DNA of 64,000 bases from Sorex araneus. Its lineage: Eukaryota > Chordata > Mammalia > Eulipotyphla > Soricidae. Location: assembly GCF_027595985.1 (NCBI RefSeq), contig NC_073303.1:190212972-190276971 (forward strand), read 5' to 3'. Of the stretch, positions 43,150-55,083 are shown in pieces (position 1 is the stretch's first letter; the number at the start of each line of letters is the position of its first letter). The notes under the pieces are model-generated. The model made no database searches. It saw only the letters and a list, made by a program, of their open reading frames with translations, and was not told the DNA's origin. Both the position numbers and the translations under genes were made by a program.

Positions 43150-43312
43150 CTTTTTTTGGGTCACACCTGGCGATGCACAGGGGCTACTCCTGGCTCTGCA
43201 CTCAGGAATTACTCCTGGCGGTGCGCAGGGGACCATATGGGATGCTGGGAATCGAACCCGGGTCCTCCACGTGCAAGGCAAACGCCCTACCCGCTGTGCT
43301 ATTCCTCCAGCA
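43150..43312 (-). repeat. SOR-type SINE, young
   Basis: Antisense and near consensus. CTTGGATTTCTTTT / CTAGGATTTTTTA flanks suggest the TSD. Confidence 0.9.
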
Positions 43313-43371
43313 CCGCTATCTAGGATTTTTTAATATCCAATTCTTTTAACTATATGGCTTTCTGCTTATTT

Positions 43372-43534
43372 GTTCTTGGAGGGTGCCACACCTAGTAATT
43401 CTCAGACCTTACTCCTGACTCTGCTCAGTGGTAACTTCTGGTTGTGTTGGGGGTGGGATGGGTACTCTAAGCAGTGCTAGGGATCAAACTGGAGTTAGAC
43501 AAGCACCTTAATCCCTGTATTATCTCTGTCTCTA
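43372..43534 (-). repeat. SOR-like SINE, old
   Basis: Antisense and diverged, with a GGGTGGGATGGG expansion in the body. B-box relic GGGATCAAACTGG. Confidence 0.65.
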
Positions 43535-44006
43535 ACTTAGTGACTTTTATTTATGAGAGTATTCTCAACTTTAAGATGAAGACAGATTTCCTACATTTAA
43601 TGTTTTATTAAGCATTTGGTTTTACATTTGTCTATAAATAACTAACCTGTTATGCCACCATCATTCATTGATTTGTTGGTCTTTTCCCCCTGATCTGAAA
43701 TTTCATCGGCTTTATCATTTTATATGAGCATTTTTACCTATTCTGGACTGAGACAACACTATCATACATACTTAGAGTAATAAGAAAGTGCTCCCTCATT
43801 ATCCTTTCCAAAATTGTTCCAATCATCTCACTAAAGATGTCCTTTCAGAATTTTGATTGGGAATTGTATCCTATTCTAAACTGAAGAGATCTGATATTTC
43901 TAAAGTTGAGTCAACTCAAATATAACTTACCCTTCTGTTAATTTAGAACTTTACATTTTAAAGACAATTTTTTAGAGTATTCTTTATGAATTAATTGTAC
44001 TTTTTT

Positions 44007-44179
44007 TTTTTTTTTGCTTTTTGGGTCACACCCAGCGATGCTCAGGGGTTACTCCTGGCTTTGCACTCAGGAATTGCTCCTGGCAGTGCTTGGGGGACCA
44101 TATGGGATGCCGGGGATCGAACCCGGGTTGGCCGCGCGCAAGGCAAATGCCCTCCCCGCTGTGCTATCGCTCCAGCCCC
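44007..44179 (-). repeat. SOR-type SINE, young
   Basis: Antisense, near consensus, CpG-rich head. Perfect target-site duplication TAATTGTACTTTTTT at 43992-44006 and 44180-44194. Confidence 0.93.
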
Positions 44180-44237
44180 TAATTGTACTTTTTTATTATA
44201 TTCTTTACTGTTATGAGAGGACCTTTAAATACACATT

Positions 44238-44395
44238 GGGAGATGGAGAGCTAGTTCAGTGCGTAGGACACAGCTGACCGGGTTTGATCTGCAGCACCCA
44301 TATGGTCTCCAGAGGCTGCCAGGAGTGATTGCTAAGCACAGAGCCAGGAGTCATTCCTGAGAACAGTCAGGTGTGGCCACCAGACAAAAATACAC
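44238..44395 (+). repeat. SOR-like SINE, old
   Basis: Sense. GGGTTTGATCTGCAGCACC B-box relic, GAGCCAGGAGTCATTCCTG body. Confidence 0.7.
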
Positions 44396-44548
44396 ACACA
44401 CAAATACATTCTGGTTGATTATTTTGTTTAGTAAAACTTATTGCGAATTTTCTAGGTTGGTCTCGCATTTCACTTCAATATTCTGTTCAGTTTATTAATT
44501 TTTGTATGTTGTAAGTGAACACTCAAATGGTTTCATAACGATAGTTCT

Positions 44549-44622
44549 GTCTTTTCCTTCCTTGTCTATATATACATATATATATATGTCTTTTCCTTGT
44601 CTATATATACATATATATATAT
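44549..44622. repeat. Tandem duplication containing (TA)n
   Basis: Unit 1 (44549-44587) and unit 2 (44588-44622) both run GTCTTTTCC..TTGTCTATATATACATATA and end in a TA run. Unit 2 lacks one CCTT. Confidence 0.92.
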
Positions 44623-45395
44623 TTTTTTCCTAATATTCAAAATAACTTCTCAGCCAACCCTTTTCCCCATTATAGGTATTTATTGTGTGGAGTGCTTGGT
44701 TTGTATGTTAAATCCCATAGTGCAGTGTATTTATTGCTCCTATTTGGGGAAGATTGACTAGCTCATCACTTTGCACATGAGATTTTTTTTTTTTAGCACA
44801 GATGAGAATTTCTGATTTTTGGTCATAGATTTGAGCTCTCATAACCTCTGGCCATGAAGAGGCACCAAACAGAAAATAAAGGCTCAGAAGCACTCTAAGG
44901 ACAAGCAGACCAGGCAGTGTGGGTGTGATGGGGGGATGGAAGAGGGTTTGCTGTCTCAACTGAATCACTCTCCGGTTAATTACCAGAAACACTTCATGCT
45001 CTTTGTCTCCGTCTCTCCTCCTCCTGAGTGCGGTGCTATTCTGGAGTTCTGCTGGGAAAGGATACTATTTTGGGATGTTTTACATGTCTGTTGAAAGGTG
45101 TGCCTCAGCTCTTTGGGGATGCATTGTCACTCTAATTACTATTGCTCTTTTATTTCTAGCAAACCCTCATTTTTCTGGTCTGCTGGTAAAGTTCTTTCCG
45201 TTACCTGTTCTGCCTTTTCTTCCCTACTGGCTGGCTTATTGAAGGGGGATGTTGGAGTGTATTCACACAGGTTTCAGGTCAGATCCCTTTTTGATTATTC
45301 TTCTCCTTGATTAGGGGTGATAATTTTCTCAAGAACAGAGTAGAGAAAAACTGGGGATTGTCTGGGAGAGCACCCCACTCAGAAGTGAAGAGAAA
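44623..45395. other. Unique non-coding sequence
   Basis: No splice-supported exon. The hydrophobic frame at 45003-45242 is judged chance. Confidence 0.4.
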
Positions 45396-45645
45396 GATCT
45401 TCAGAAAGTTATTGGAATGGCGGTTAGGCTTTTGCCTTTCACATGGCCGACCCATGTTCGATTCCTCCACCCCTCTCGGAGAGCCCGGCAAGCTACTGAG
45501 AGTGTGGAGCCCACATGGCAGAGCCTGGCAAGCTACCCGTGTTATTGGATATGCCAAAAACAGTAACAATAAGTCTCTCAATGAGAGACGTTACTGGTGC
45601 CTGCTTGAACAAATCGATGACCAACGGGATGATAGTGACATAAGA
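45396..45645 (+). repeat. Chimeric SINE: SOR tRNA head on RTE-derived body
   Basis: Sense, with head damaged at its 5' end. B box ATGTTCGATTCC; body CTCTCGGAGAGCCCGGCAAG, GGCAGAGCCTGGCAAGCTAC, CCAAAAACAGTAACAATAAG; 3' terminus GTTACTGGTGCCTGCTTG and AAATCGATGACCAACGGGA; short tail GATGATAGTGAC. Confidence 0.88.
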
Positions 45646-45947
45646 GCTAGAAAATAGGAAACGTTTAAGGAAAGATATCATTTATAATTATGTGAAGGCA
45701 ATGTTCATACGTATGTCTATTAACGTTCATTCTTTTCCTTATACATATTTTCACTTGTGATTATGCCCCATCTTGCATTTTCTATTTGCTTTTCCAATTA
45801 GCGTCTTAACACAATTTCTATATGATTAGAAATATTCATGATTAAACCTTTATCATAAGAATAACATTTCCCCATGGAGCTATTTGGATTCATTTAATAG
45901 TTAGCATTTTCAATTTTAACAAAACATTATTTATATATGTTATTATT

Positions 45948-45992
45948 TACTGGTGCCCGCTAGAACAAATCGATGAGCAACAGGATGACAGT
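45948..45992 (+). repeat. RTE-type 3' terminus, extreme 5' truncation
   Basis: ACTGGTGCCCGCTAGAAC, AAATCGATGAGCAACAGGA, then GATGACAG. Only ~45 bp retained. Confidence 0.75.
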
Positions 45993-46003
45993 TATTATTT
46001 AGG

Positions 46004-46028
46004 TTTTTTTTTTTTTTTTTTTTTTTTT
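46004..46028. repeat. Poly(T) run
   Basis: About 25 T residues, with no adjacent SINE body. Confidence 0.95.
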
Positions 46029-46156
46029 ACAAAAACCATACATGGAAATGTACTGGTCCCAAATGAGCAATTTGCTAATTTTAAAAAAATATTTTCTATT
46101 TAAGGAAATACACATGACCCCAACATGATAATTTTACTTAAATTATTTTAATTATT

Positions 46157-46336
46157 GGGCTGGAGCAATAGCGCAGCGGGTAGGGTGTTTGTTTGCCTTG
46201 CACGCGGCCGACCCGGGTTCAATTCCCAGCATCCCATATGGTCCCCTGAGCACCGCCAGGAGTAATTCCTGAGTGCAGAGCTAGGAGTAACCCCTGTGCA
46301 TTGCCAGGTGTGACCCCAAAAAAAGCAAAAACAAAG
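46157..46336 (+). repeat. SOR-type SINE, young
   Basis: Sense and near consensus except for an extra GTTT in the head (GTGTTTGTTTGCC). Perfect target-site duplication TTATTTTAATTATT at 46143-46156 and 46337-46350. Confidence 0.93.
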
Positions 46337-46350
46337 TTATTTTAATTATT

Positions 46351-47099
46351 TTAACTAGATTATTTTAATAACTCAAGTGATAAACGCCTGTGCAAAGCTT
46401 GCTATGCTTTAATTATTTACTTACAATGGGTTCTTAGAAGTGAAGTAGCATGTTCTCATTTTATGACATTTTTAACAGATTTTAACTTTTTTTTTCCAAA
46501 ATGCTTTCCAAAGCGTTAGATCAATATGCTTCCCAGCAGTTAGTGGAGAGCATCAGTCCACTCTCTGAGCCTCTCAGCACTTTTGGACTAGCCCCTTGCA
46601 CAAAGGCTGCTTTGCTTCTTTCTGAAAGCAAACTCTGAATCTGTCGTGCCGATACTTCTGCCCATCAATGAGAGCTCTGAGTGTGCCCCCGCACGCTTAT
46701 TTTAGGTTATCAAAAGAGCCCAAGCCACCCATTGCTGCTTTCAGTCACCTTCTGACACTTCCCACAACCGGTCGTGCCAGTGGCAGTGGTCGTCCCTGGC
46801 CCAGTTATTCAAGGCAGCATCGGTGGAGGAAATCACATCTCTGTAGCCGTCCTGTCTTCTTTCAAGAGCCTGTAGAATCGCATCTCACCTGGGCTCAGAA
46901 ACTCCGCAGCTCCCATGACCTTCTTCCTTGCTCTAGTGGATGGAACCAGGTCCTGTTCACGTTGTTTTTCTTTCACTCTCCTTTCCCCATTCCCGTTCTT
47001 GCTGCCTTACTCTGTCCCTTTAGAGCCACTCATTTATACAACCTTATTTCAGTCCTTTCTCCCCACACAGTCTGTCTGCCACAGGCCACCTGATCATTC
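46351..47099. other. Unique sequence
   Basis: The 141-codon plus frame at 46668-47093 is the longest non-repeat frame here. It has no recognisable domain or splice/start support and is Ser/Pro/Leu-rich as expected from CT-rich DNA. Confidence 0.4.
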
Positions 47100-47460
47100 A
47101 TCCTAATGCCTAAGTTTTCATCAATGTTTCTTAAGATATATTAGATTTCACTCAAAATCTTTTCTTCTTTCCCTAGAGCTTTCATGAGGTCTGTATTCCA
47201 GTCAGACTAAACGGCTTGTTATATTTAATTTGAATATAATCCTCACTTGTTCCCTGCCATACTCACGTGCTAGACATTTCTAAAATGCCCTTTCCTCCTT
47301 TCCGATTTAAATTTCCAAATTTTATTTTTCTTCCAATACCTAACTTATAAATGCTACTTTTAAATGTATTTTACAGTATCCCTGACAAAATAATTTCTCT
47401 TCCCTCTGAATCACTATAACTCATTGCATTTTTGCATTGTTTATTACTTTCTACAAACAA
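47100..47460 (+). mobile_element. Possible L2 LINE 3' remnant
   Basis: CCCTTTCCTCCTTTCCGATT, CCAATACCTAACTTATAAATGC, TATCCCTGACAAAATAATTT, CTCATTGCATTTTTGCATTG vaguely follow the L2 3' order (AATGCTACCTC, TTCCCTGACC, then a cytosine-rich start of the tail region). Confidence 0.35.
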
Positions 47461-47496
47461 TGACAGTAATTCATTAAGTATCTTAGTTTTTTTTCT

Positions 47497-47668
47497 TTTT
47501 GGGTCATATCCAGTAATGCACAGGGGTTACTTCTGACTTGCTGGCTCATGCACTCAGGAATTACTCCTGGTGGTGCTCAGGGGACCATATGGGATGCTGG
47601 GAATTGAACCTGGGTCAGCCGCATGCAAGGCAAATTCCCTACCTGTTGTGCTATTGCTCCAACCCAAT
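47497..47668 (-). repeat. SOR-type SINE with small internal insertion
   Basis: Antisense. An extra ~13 bp (TTGCTGGCTCATG) sits between GACT and the GCACTCAGG word. B box is GAATTGAACC. Confidence 0.88.
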
Positions 47669-47756
47669 TTTTAATTTTTTTAATTGAATCACCGTGAGAT
47701 CTAAGTTTCAAAGTTGTTTGTGATGATCAAATCTCAGTCATACAATGTTGAGTATC
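47669..47756 (-). mobile_element. L1 3' UTR fragment, very short
   Basis: Antisense. TTTAATTGAATCACCGTGAG and ATCTCAGTCATACAATG; stops before the C-rich tract. Confidence 0.7.
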
Positions 47757-48084
47757 ATAATTTTTTAGTAGAAATGTTTTCAAGGACCAATTTAAGGTTT
47801 TCAAAATTTTATTTTTCAATGTCTTGCATAGAGCAGAAGCTTAGATTTCTTTTCAGTTTTTTGAAATTTAATTCAAAGATAAAATAATAATATATTTAAA
47901 AATTTCAACATGATGAGTTAATATACACTTATGTTATGAAGGCATGTCTACCATAGTTCAGTGAACATACCCCTCATCCACTTACATCTTTATCTTTCCT
48001 TTGGAGGGGTAATACAGTGATAACACATGTTTTAGTTTTAAACCTAATTAGAATGCTACAATATGGTATCAGCTATAGTAATCA
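47757..48084. other. AT-rich unique sequence
   Basis: Nothing recognised. Confidence 0.4.
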
Positions 48085-48340
48085 ATGTATCACTGTTATC
48101 CCATTGCTCATAGATTTGCTCAAACAGGCACCAGTAACATCTCCAGCGTGAGACTTGTTGTTACTGTTTTTGGCATATCGAATATGCCACAAGTAGCTTG
48201 CCAAGCTCTGCCAGGTGGGCGAGATACTCTCAGTATACTCTCAGAGCTTGCTGGGCTCTCCAAGAGGGATGGAGGAGTCAAACCCAGGTTGGCTGCATGC
48301 AAGGCAAATGCCCTACCCCACTGTGCTATCACTCCAACAT
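48085..48340 (-). repeat. Chimeric SINE: SOR tRNA head on RTE-derived body
   Basis: Antisense. Tail TGTATCACTGTTATCCC, GATTTGCTCAAACAGGC, GTTTTTGGCATATCGAATATG, CTGGGCTCTCCAAGAGGGA, then the head to CACTCCAAC. A local CTCTCAGTATACTCTCAG duplication lies in the body. Confidence 0.87.
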
Positions 48341-48439
48341 TACATAATCAGACTTTATCACATAACTGAAAATTTACTCATTTCTACTAGATTTTCTATT
48401 TCTTCTTACTTCCTACCGATTCCAGTGGAAAACGGCATC

Positions 48440-49037
48440 ATTTAGTGTATGTATTTCTTTGTCTGGCTTATTTCTCTTAGCAACTGCTCTGTAGGTTTAT
48501 CCATGTTGTCACAAATGGAAAGATTTCCTCTTTTTGAAAAAGTAAGAGTTTTATTTGGAAAACTATGAGGAGAGGGAGAGAGAGAGGGAGATAGAGATAG
48601 AGATTGGGAGAGAGATTGGAAGAGAAAGAAGGAGAGAGAGAGACAGAGAGAGACACACACAAGAAAGAGAGAGACAGAGAGAGACAGACAGGAAAGACAG
48701 AGCATTGCAGGAGAGCTATGAGTCAGTCTCCAAGAGGGAAACAAAGTCTTCTTCAAGTAAAGGAATTATACATGTCAGGATTAGATGTGCATGATCCTCA
48801 TAATGGAGAATGTGCCTTCTCCTTTGTAAGTATAATTCTTCACTGTGCTTATATATATCTATTAAATATATGACATCACATATCTTTATCCATCAGAGGT
48901 TGAATTTCTTTCTTAGCCAGTATGAATAATGTTAGAGTAAATAGAAAGTATAATTCTCTCTTTGAGATTATGATCTTGTTTCCTTTGGACATAAACCCAG
49001 AAGTCATATTGCTGATTCAGAGAGTATTCTTTTATTT
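48440..49037 (-). mobile_element. Old L1 ORF2 C-terminal region, antisense, interrupted
   Basis: GTCTGGCTTATTTCTCTTAG, GTTTATCCATGTTGTCACAA, then after a GA-rich insertion (48541-48830) TATCTTTATCCATCAGAGGT, AGTATGAATAATGTTAGAG, TTTCCTTTGGACATAAACCC. The order is unmistakably antisense old L1. The intervening insertion is unclassified. Confidence 0.7.
48566..48690. repeat. GA-rich polypurine tract
   Basis: Imperfect (GAGA)n with GACACA words, within the insertion that splits the L1. Confidence 0.9.
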
Positions 49038-49230
49038 TATTGTTTTCTATAGTGAGGGTGAGCCTCATGCTTGGGGAAGCCGGCAGAGGACCCCAGGTGT
49101 GCGGGACCCAGGGCCAAGGTCTCCAAGAACTGCTCTGATCGGGACTGGGCCTCTTCCACCCAGTGGAAAAAACTCCTTCTTGCAGGCCCTGTTGCAGTCA
49201 CACAGGGTGAATCATTCCGAGGGATATGTT
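49038..49230. other. GC-richer segment inside the L1 neighbourhood
   Basis: CAGGTGTGCGGGACCCAGGG, TGATCGGGACTGGGCCTCTT; CpG content above the flanks. Could be part of a composite or LTR element; unassigned. Confidence 0.3.
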
Positions 49231-49562
49231 TTTTGTTTTTGTTTTGACAGAAATGTTACGTGGCATTTGACTGTATGTAGCATTCCCCATTTTTCAAGAT
49301 TCTACAAATCTATTAAGCGCTTCTAAGATGTGATTGATGTTTTTGAAATATTCAACATTCCAGGATAGCTATATTCTTCTAGGACTCAGTGATTAATGAC
49401 CATGAAAGCACACTTCCAAAGAATCTGTGTTTAGAGTTCTACAAATCTCTATACTCAATCTTCAAAGACTGTGGTAGAATATCTTGAGATATTAATCAGA
49501 GGATTCACCCTACACTTTGCATATCCTTTGACCAATTTTCTAATCCAATGAGGTTTGTGTTT

Positions 49563-49640
49563 TGAGGGGGGGTCCTATGGGATCAGGATGAACCCTAAGT
49601 CAAGGCAAGCACCTTCCCTGCTGTACTATCTCCCCAACCT
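49563..49640 (-). repeat. SOR-like SINE fragment
   Basis: Antisense head only: GGTCCTATGGGATCAGGATG, then CTGCTGTACTATCTCCCCAA. Confidence 0.5.
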
Positions 49641-50530
49641 CTCACTCTTGAGGTTATTACCCCAGGAAAAGTTGGAGCATTGGGTCTGTGGGCAATCTGG
49701 GCTGTCACTGGAGAGTCGGATTCATTGTGGCAGTGAGCCAGAGCAGGAAGGCAGAGCAAGCGCTCACCAGCTCTCTCAGGCTCTGCGAGCATCCATCGAA
49801 GCCCAGAGGCACATACCTAGATGTGTGGTAATTAGAATCTGGACTCTCAGGCAGGAAGGAGCTTGTCAAGTTGCCACCCAGAACCTTCTAGAGCAAATCT
49901 GGAAGATGAGTTCTTCTTTCTGCTCCCTCTTGGCTGATCCCTGAAGAAACAACTTGGGTGTTTGTACCCCATACATAATAGCTGCTTCTTTGTTTGCTAT
50001 CGGCCCTTGATACTTGTGAGTGAAAAAAAAAAATCCCTATAAGTGATTAGAGGACCAGCCCTTCCCCCTGGGAGTCTTAAAAATTGGACAGTCAAACTTT
50101 CTCCTCAAAAAAGAAAGTGGAAGTTGGGGGCTTTCATCCAAGTGCTAAAGAGTTGTCTTGCGTCAGGGTTGATGGTGAAAATGATAGTTGATGGCCAGAC
50201 TTTCCCAATGTTTCCATGCTCTCAAACACCTGAGGTGTAGAAGTCACCTAGCTTCTAAAGCTCTGTCAGACACATTAACTGTATAGTTGAGTGTGCACGG
50301 GAAGAGGGAAATTCTAGTGACTCTGAAGTCATCATCCTGGTCTGCTATAGTAATAATTTATCACAGTCAACATTTTATCTGTGAGGAAGTCTATGAGGAA
50401 GCCTTTAAATTTGAAGTGGAACTATCACTGATTTGAACTGATGGGGAAAATACACCCGCGGAATATTTGTCCTTGTAAGAAAGCACTTGCCATGAGAGAT
50501 AAATTGTGAGCATGTTTAAGAAGTTCAAGG
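49641..50530. other. Unique non-coding sequence
   Basis: No exon or repeat recognised; the 129-codon frame at 49555-49944 starts in the SINE fragment and has no support. Confidence 0.4.
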
Positions 50531-50584
50531 ACTGATATATATATATATATATATACACACACATATATATACATATATATATAT
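50531..50584. repeat. (TA)n/(CA)n microsatellite
   Basis: A pure TA run, a short ACACACAC interruption, and a second TA-rich run. Confidence 0.93.
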
Positions 50585-52110
50585 GTACTTTCCCCTGTGG
50601 AATATTCTAGTTCAATTTCCAAATCACCTCTGGGTCAAGATAGTGGAAATGGTTTGGAGCTTAAAATAGAAACTCATAGGTCAGGGGAGGAATATCTCTT
50701 TTATTGCTGCTGCAACCATACAGGAAATGAAATTAGCATCTGCCTGGAGTGGGCCAGTCATGCCTCAGGCAGATTCTGTGTTGCCTTAACCTCTTTGACC
50801 ACACCACAGAGAGTCCGATAAAGTAAATATTTAATCCCAAATATTCCAGAGCTCTGTTTCTTTCTCTGCTAAAAAGGATAGATTTTAAGGATAGGTGCCT
50901 TTTCTGTGGTGGTCTCATATTTGCTAAACTTGTTTATGTGTGTGTTCAAGCAAGTCATATCTTATACAGTTTGTCCACGCATTCAAGGAAGTTTTTGTTT
51001 CATTTGAACCTTCCTCTTATTCCCTTCCACTGCCACAATTAACACACAACACTCTCACTGTGCAGGATGTGGCTGAGATGTTGCTCACTCTTCTCTGATG
51101 TTTATGAAATCTGCCAACACCCTAGAGTGAATTGGCATTGTTTCACTGTCCTACTTACAAACAAAGAAATCAAAACAAATGCCCTCCAGAACATAGTCTA
51201 ACTTTTTATCTTTCAATCTCAGAGGTGGAAAAATAGTAAGTGATGCTTAACTGAGTCTCGAAGATTTGCTGCTTTACTTCAAGGCCTGTGAACTCATCTG
51301 GGGACAGTAGACTCTCCTTTCACTGCACACCACCCCCTCCTTTTCCAAATTGTGGGGGTGTGGCAGCAGAGTGCTCCTGCATTCGAGTGTGACTGCTGCA
51401 GGTAGTGAGGGCTTGCCAGGGAAGCAGTTTTGAAAAGAGAAATAAAACCTGGGCGGAGAATTGTCAAGGTTCGACTCCTTGTGAAATTTGCCTGTCAGAA
51501 CAGATGATGCATCTGGGCATAACATGCTCTCCATTTCTTCTTCCGGCACTTGGCTCCTTCATTTTCAAGGTTCTCTGAATGTTTTCAGCAACCTGCCCTT
51601 TTAAGGGATTTTCCCTTTCCCACATTTCTTTGTTGAACCCTATTTAAAAAAAATCTGCTCAGGCTAGATTCGCTTGCAATCAGGCTACTTTCTGGACAGC
51701 CGTGCCGTCAGCCTCTGTCTAACGCTTATCGTGTTATATTGGCCCCTTCGGGCCCCGGTCCAGCAGGGATGGGAGGCGGAGAAGGATACAAACAAACACA
51801 TCAGGAGACAGACAGACTCACAGGGACTGCGGAAGCTTTAGGTCACCTGAGCAGCCATCAGTCAGTCTCACAAGCAGGACATGGATTCCATGCAACTCTG
51901 CCCCTCCACCTGACCCCTGCACTCCCAACAGGTGAACCATTGCTGGCAGAGACATTCTGGACAGGTAGTAAACACAGCAGCATGCAAGAGGTTTGTGAAG
52001 ATCAGAAACTGGGGTATTTCACATAGTGATAGAAGGCACCCTTGACATTTAAAGTCGTGACAATTTCCTATTCTATTTTTGCCCATGCTGCCCCACCTAA
52101 AAGACCCTGA
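50585..52110. other. Unique non-coding sequence
   Basis: About 1.5 kb repeat-free. 51690-51790 has several CpGs (GGCCCCTTCGGGCCCCGG, an 18-bp near-palindrome) but no other promoter feature. Confidence 0.4.
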
Positions 52111-52124
52111 AGAGGTTTGTTTTT

Positions 52125-52303
52125 TGTTTTTTTTTTTTGCTTTTTGGGTCACACCCAGCGATGCTCAGGGGTCACTCCTGGCTCTGCACTCAGGAATTAC
52201 CCCTGGCCATGCCCAGGGGACTATATGGGATGCTGGGAATCGAACCCGAGTCAGCAGCGTGCAAGGCAAATGCCCTACCCGCTGTGCTATTGCTCCAGCC
52301 CCC
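52125..52303 (-). repeat. SOR-type SINE, young
   Basis: Antisense and near consensus. Flanks AGAGGTTTGTTTTT (52111) and AGAGGTGGTTTTTT (52304) form an approximate TSD. Confidence 0.91.
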
Positions 52304-54304
52304 AGAGGTGGTTTTTTTTTTTTTTGCAGCTGGCAGATATTTATCATCGAATCAATTCTTTCCTGCTCTCTTATTGTTTCCTGGGCGCATATTTGTAAAT
52401 TCTCTGTGTTCTAAGACATTATTTTCCGTAGGGGAATAGCCTACCCTTGGAGCTTTTGGTTAGGGGGATGAATTCTCATAAGCATCCGATCCTTTTTCTC
52501 CGTAGAGGGCACCCTCCCACCTGGGGTTCAGTTTTGTGACATTTGTTCTTGTTCCCTGAGTCTGGGACAGATGATCTCAGAGGCCAGTGTCTTGTTTCCT
52601 GGGAATAAGGAGAACAATGGGGTGTGTGTCCAAGGTGAGGAGAAGGCAAAGAATGATGGTGTGGAGGAAACTGGGAAGGATCGTCCATGGAACTCTTGCT
52701 CTCCTTGAATCTTGGGGACTTTTTAAATTGTTTTGAATTGCTGAGGTGCATTTAAGGCTTATGGAGCATCCAGAAGAGTTCCTTGGCAAGAATCATCAGA
52801 CTGACTTATACTGTAAAGAGTTTCTGCCATGTGATCCCGAGAAAGTAAAGGTGGTTAACCTCCAGTGGCGGGTTTCTCCCAAAGTTTCTCTGAAGTTCAG
52901 AGAAATCACAACAGTGATAAGTGATCTAATATGAATGGAAACTGGAGCTCTTGCTTAGGGCTGTCGATTTCTGTAGGATCTGATTTCCCAAGCATAAAAT
53001 AAGCTATATCCTTAAAGCATATAACTTTGCTTTTTCTGAAATAATAGTAGTAGTACTAACTGTAGTAGAAGGCAGGGTGGGAAATGAGGAGGTATTTACA
53101 TGCACTGGGGGGAGGGAATGACTTTAGATTTGGAGTCTTGGGTGTAAATTAGAGCAGCTTCCTTGGGATTTTATTTCATAGCTCATTGATACTTGGGAGT
53201 GGAATTAAGGCTCTAATCCAAAATCTGACCTCTAATTCCCTCCTGTAAATTCTAAAACGAAAGAGAGCCTATCTTTTGCCTTAATAGACTGTTCTGTATC
53301 TGTACACAGAGACAGCAAAATTCCTATTAAAAGAGTATTGATTGCTCATAAATGAATGCTATCCATTCAAAAATCAATGGTGACTGAACTTATTTCAATG
53401 ATTTTTATTGTGAACCTTCTTGGTTCCTATGCTTTGCTTATTAAAGTTCCACTGTAATTGTATGCCCAATTAACATAGACAATTCTTTCCCTATTAACAT
53501 ATAGTTTTCGATTCTAAGCCACTTAGCCCTATTACTCATTGCAAATGAAAATCAGTGGGCTCATACAAACGCAAATACTTTCCTTCACCTGCTCCCAGAT
53601 GTAATTTATATGCTTTCATTCTTTTGAGCACAAAGCAGTAAGTATCTCCAGTTATGTGGAACAGGAAAACATGGGGATTACCAGGAATAACAGATGCAAA
53701 ACACCAGGAATATAGAGCAGAGAGCACAAACTATGTCATAGGAAAGTTATGACTATCAACAGGGGATATTATTTCATTGGCGCTGAGGCTAAGTCACCAT
53801 CAGATGTCTTCAGGGTTGCAAGCTATGAACCTCTGTGTGGGGCTTCCCTAAGGCATTAGGCAAATGAAATCTGAAAGGGTGACATCTTGGAAAACTGTCA
53901 GTGTCAGACTCAAGGGTGACAGCAAAGGAAGAGGAGTTGAGGAAGTTCAAAGAACACACAGTTCAGAAGACAGATGCGATCACTATGTGGGGCTTAGTGA
54001 AATTGATCTTCCAGCTCACTGGCTAATCAGGGAGTGTGAAGTAACCTGTGTCCATCAAGTACATTTGTGACTCCTCTTAGTCCTTTAATAGCTGGGGATT
54101 TCATCCCACTTCTTCTATGGGTTTTACAGCTAAGGAACATTAAGGGTAAGCAATGGAACAGATTCTGCCTACTTTTGCACTTCTATTTTGAAGAAGTGTT
54201 CATTTACGAAACTAATATCTGCTTTTTGCATTAATAGGCTTCCTGATGGCCCAGCGGGGGTGGGAGAAAGGGCAGAATTCTAGGAGAGAGGTTTGTTAAT
54301 TAAA
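52304..54304. other. Unique non-coding sequence
   Basis: About 2 kb without recognised repeats. Chance frames at 52746-52934 and 53864-54070 were inspected and carry no splice or domain support. Confidence 0.4.
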
Positions 54305-54440
54305 AATATTCCTTAGGGACCAGGAAACTCGGGTTCTGATCTGAACCTTGCTTCCTCACGCACGGGTTGCAGGTTATTTAATTTCTCTATAAAGAAAGTA
54401 GTGCCAAATAACTACATCCTTTCCACATGTAAATAAAATG
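54305..54440 (+). repeat. Possible MIR remnant
   Basis: ACTCGGGTTCTGATCTGAAC, GGTTATTTAATTTCTCTATAA loosely follow the MIR core. Confidence 0.35.
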
Positions 54441-55071
54441 TGTTCTACTATAGGATCTGGAATAACATCCTCTAATAGAATTTCAAAATGGTATGTGCCT
54501 CCACATTTTGAAGTCCACATGTCAGAGTCATAATTAGTTACAAAGGATATACTTTCCAACACATTGTATTTCCAACATATTGCATAAGGAGTTTGAAATA
54601 TATTTTTATCCAAATTGTGAAGCTGTGGGTTGAGCTTATTATGCTTGTGGAACATATTGCAATAACCCCTAAGTACAAAGCCAGTTAATATCATCAAATC
54701 GTTAATCCAAATTAGATTTATTTTCCATCAGAAAAGAGTATGATTTAATTTATTTTCGTTTAAATAAATTTGTTAACTTGCATCCCAGCGCAAGCCATCT
54801 CATTTTGGAATGCTAATTCTAGGATGATTACCTAATTAGAAAACTAGTTAGCTAGTGAGCTACAGCAGGGGCTTTATCATGAGAATTCCTTAATTTATAC
54901 GTAAAAGAATGGCCCTCAAAAGCAATGCATTTTTCTCTTCTTTGTTTAGTGTTAGACGCTGGAACATTATGGGACAAGGTATCATAGTAGATCTCAGGGG
55001 GAGTGAGAGATATACCTTTCTTTTGTAAAATGGGAAAACTGTGGGTATGAGGTGAAAATTAGCAGAGTGCT
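54441..55071. other. Unique AT-rich sequence, possible conserved non-coding element
   Basis: 54700-54960 is repeat-free and dense in TAAT/ATTA words (GATTACCTAATTAG, CTAATTCTAGG), as in some developmental enhancers. This is compositional only. Confidence 0.3.
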
Positions 55072-55083
55072 GGCATTTTATTT

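Larger units (their letters stand above)
43590..44548 (-). mobile_element. Old L1 ORF2 region, antisense, with nested SINEs
   Basis: CCTGATCTGAAATTTCATCG, CCTATTCTGGACTGAGACAA, CCTCATTATCCTTTCCAAAAT and TTTTGATTGGGAATTGTATC follow the known antisense order of an old L1 ORF2. SINEs at 44007-44179 and 44238-44395 inserted later. The part after 44400 is less certain. Confidence 0.65.

Noticed and set aside
45003..45242. Hydrophobic frame resembling a signal peptide or membrane protein
   Set aside because: T-rich DNA gives hydrophobic residues; no splice sites or homologous words recognised.
46668..47093. 141-aa plus-strand frame
   Set aside because: No domain, start context or splice signals; CT-rich composition explains the Ser/Pro/Leu content.
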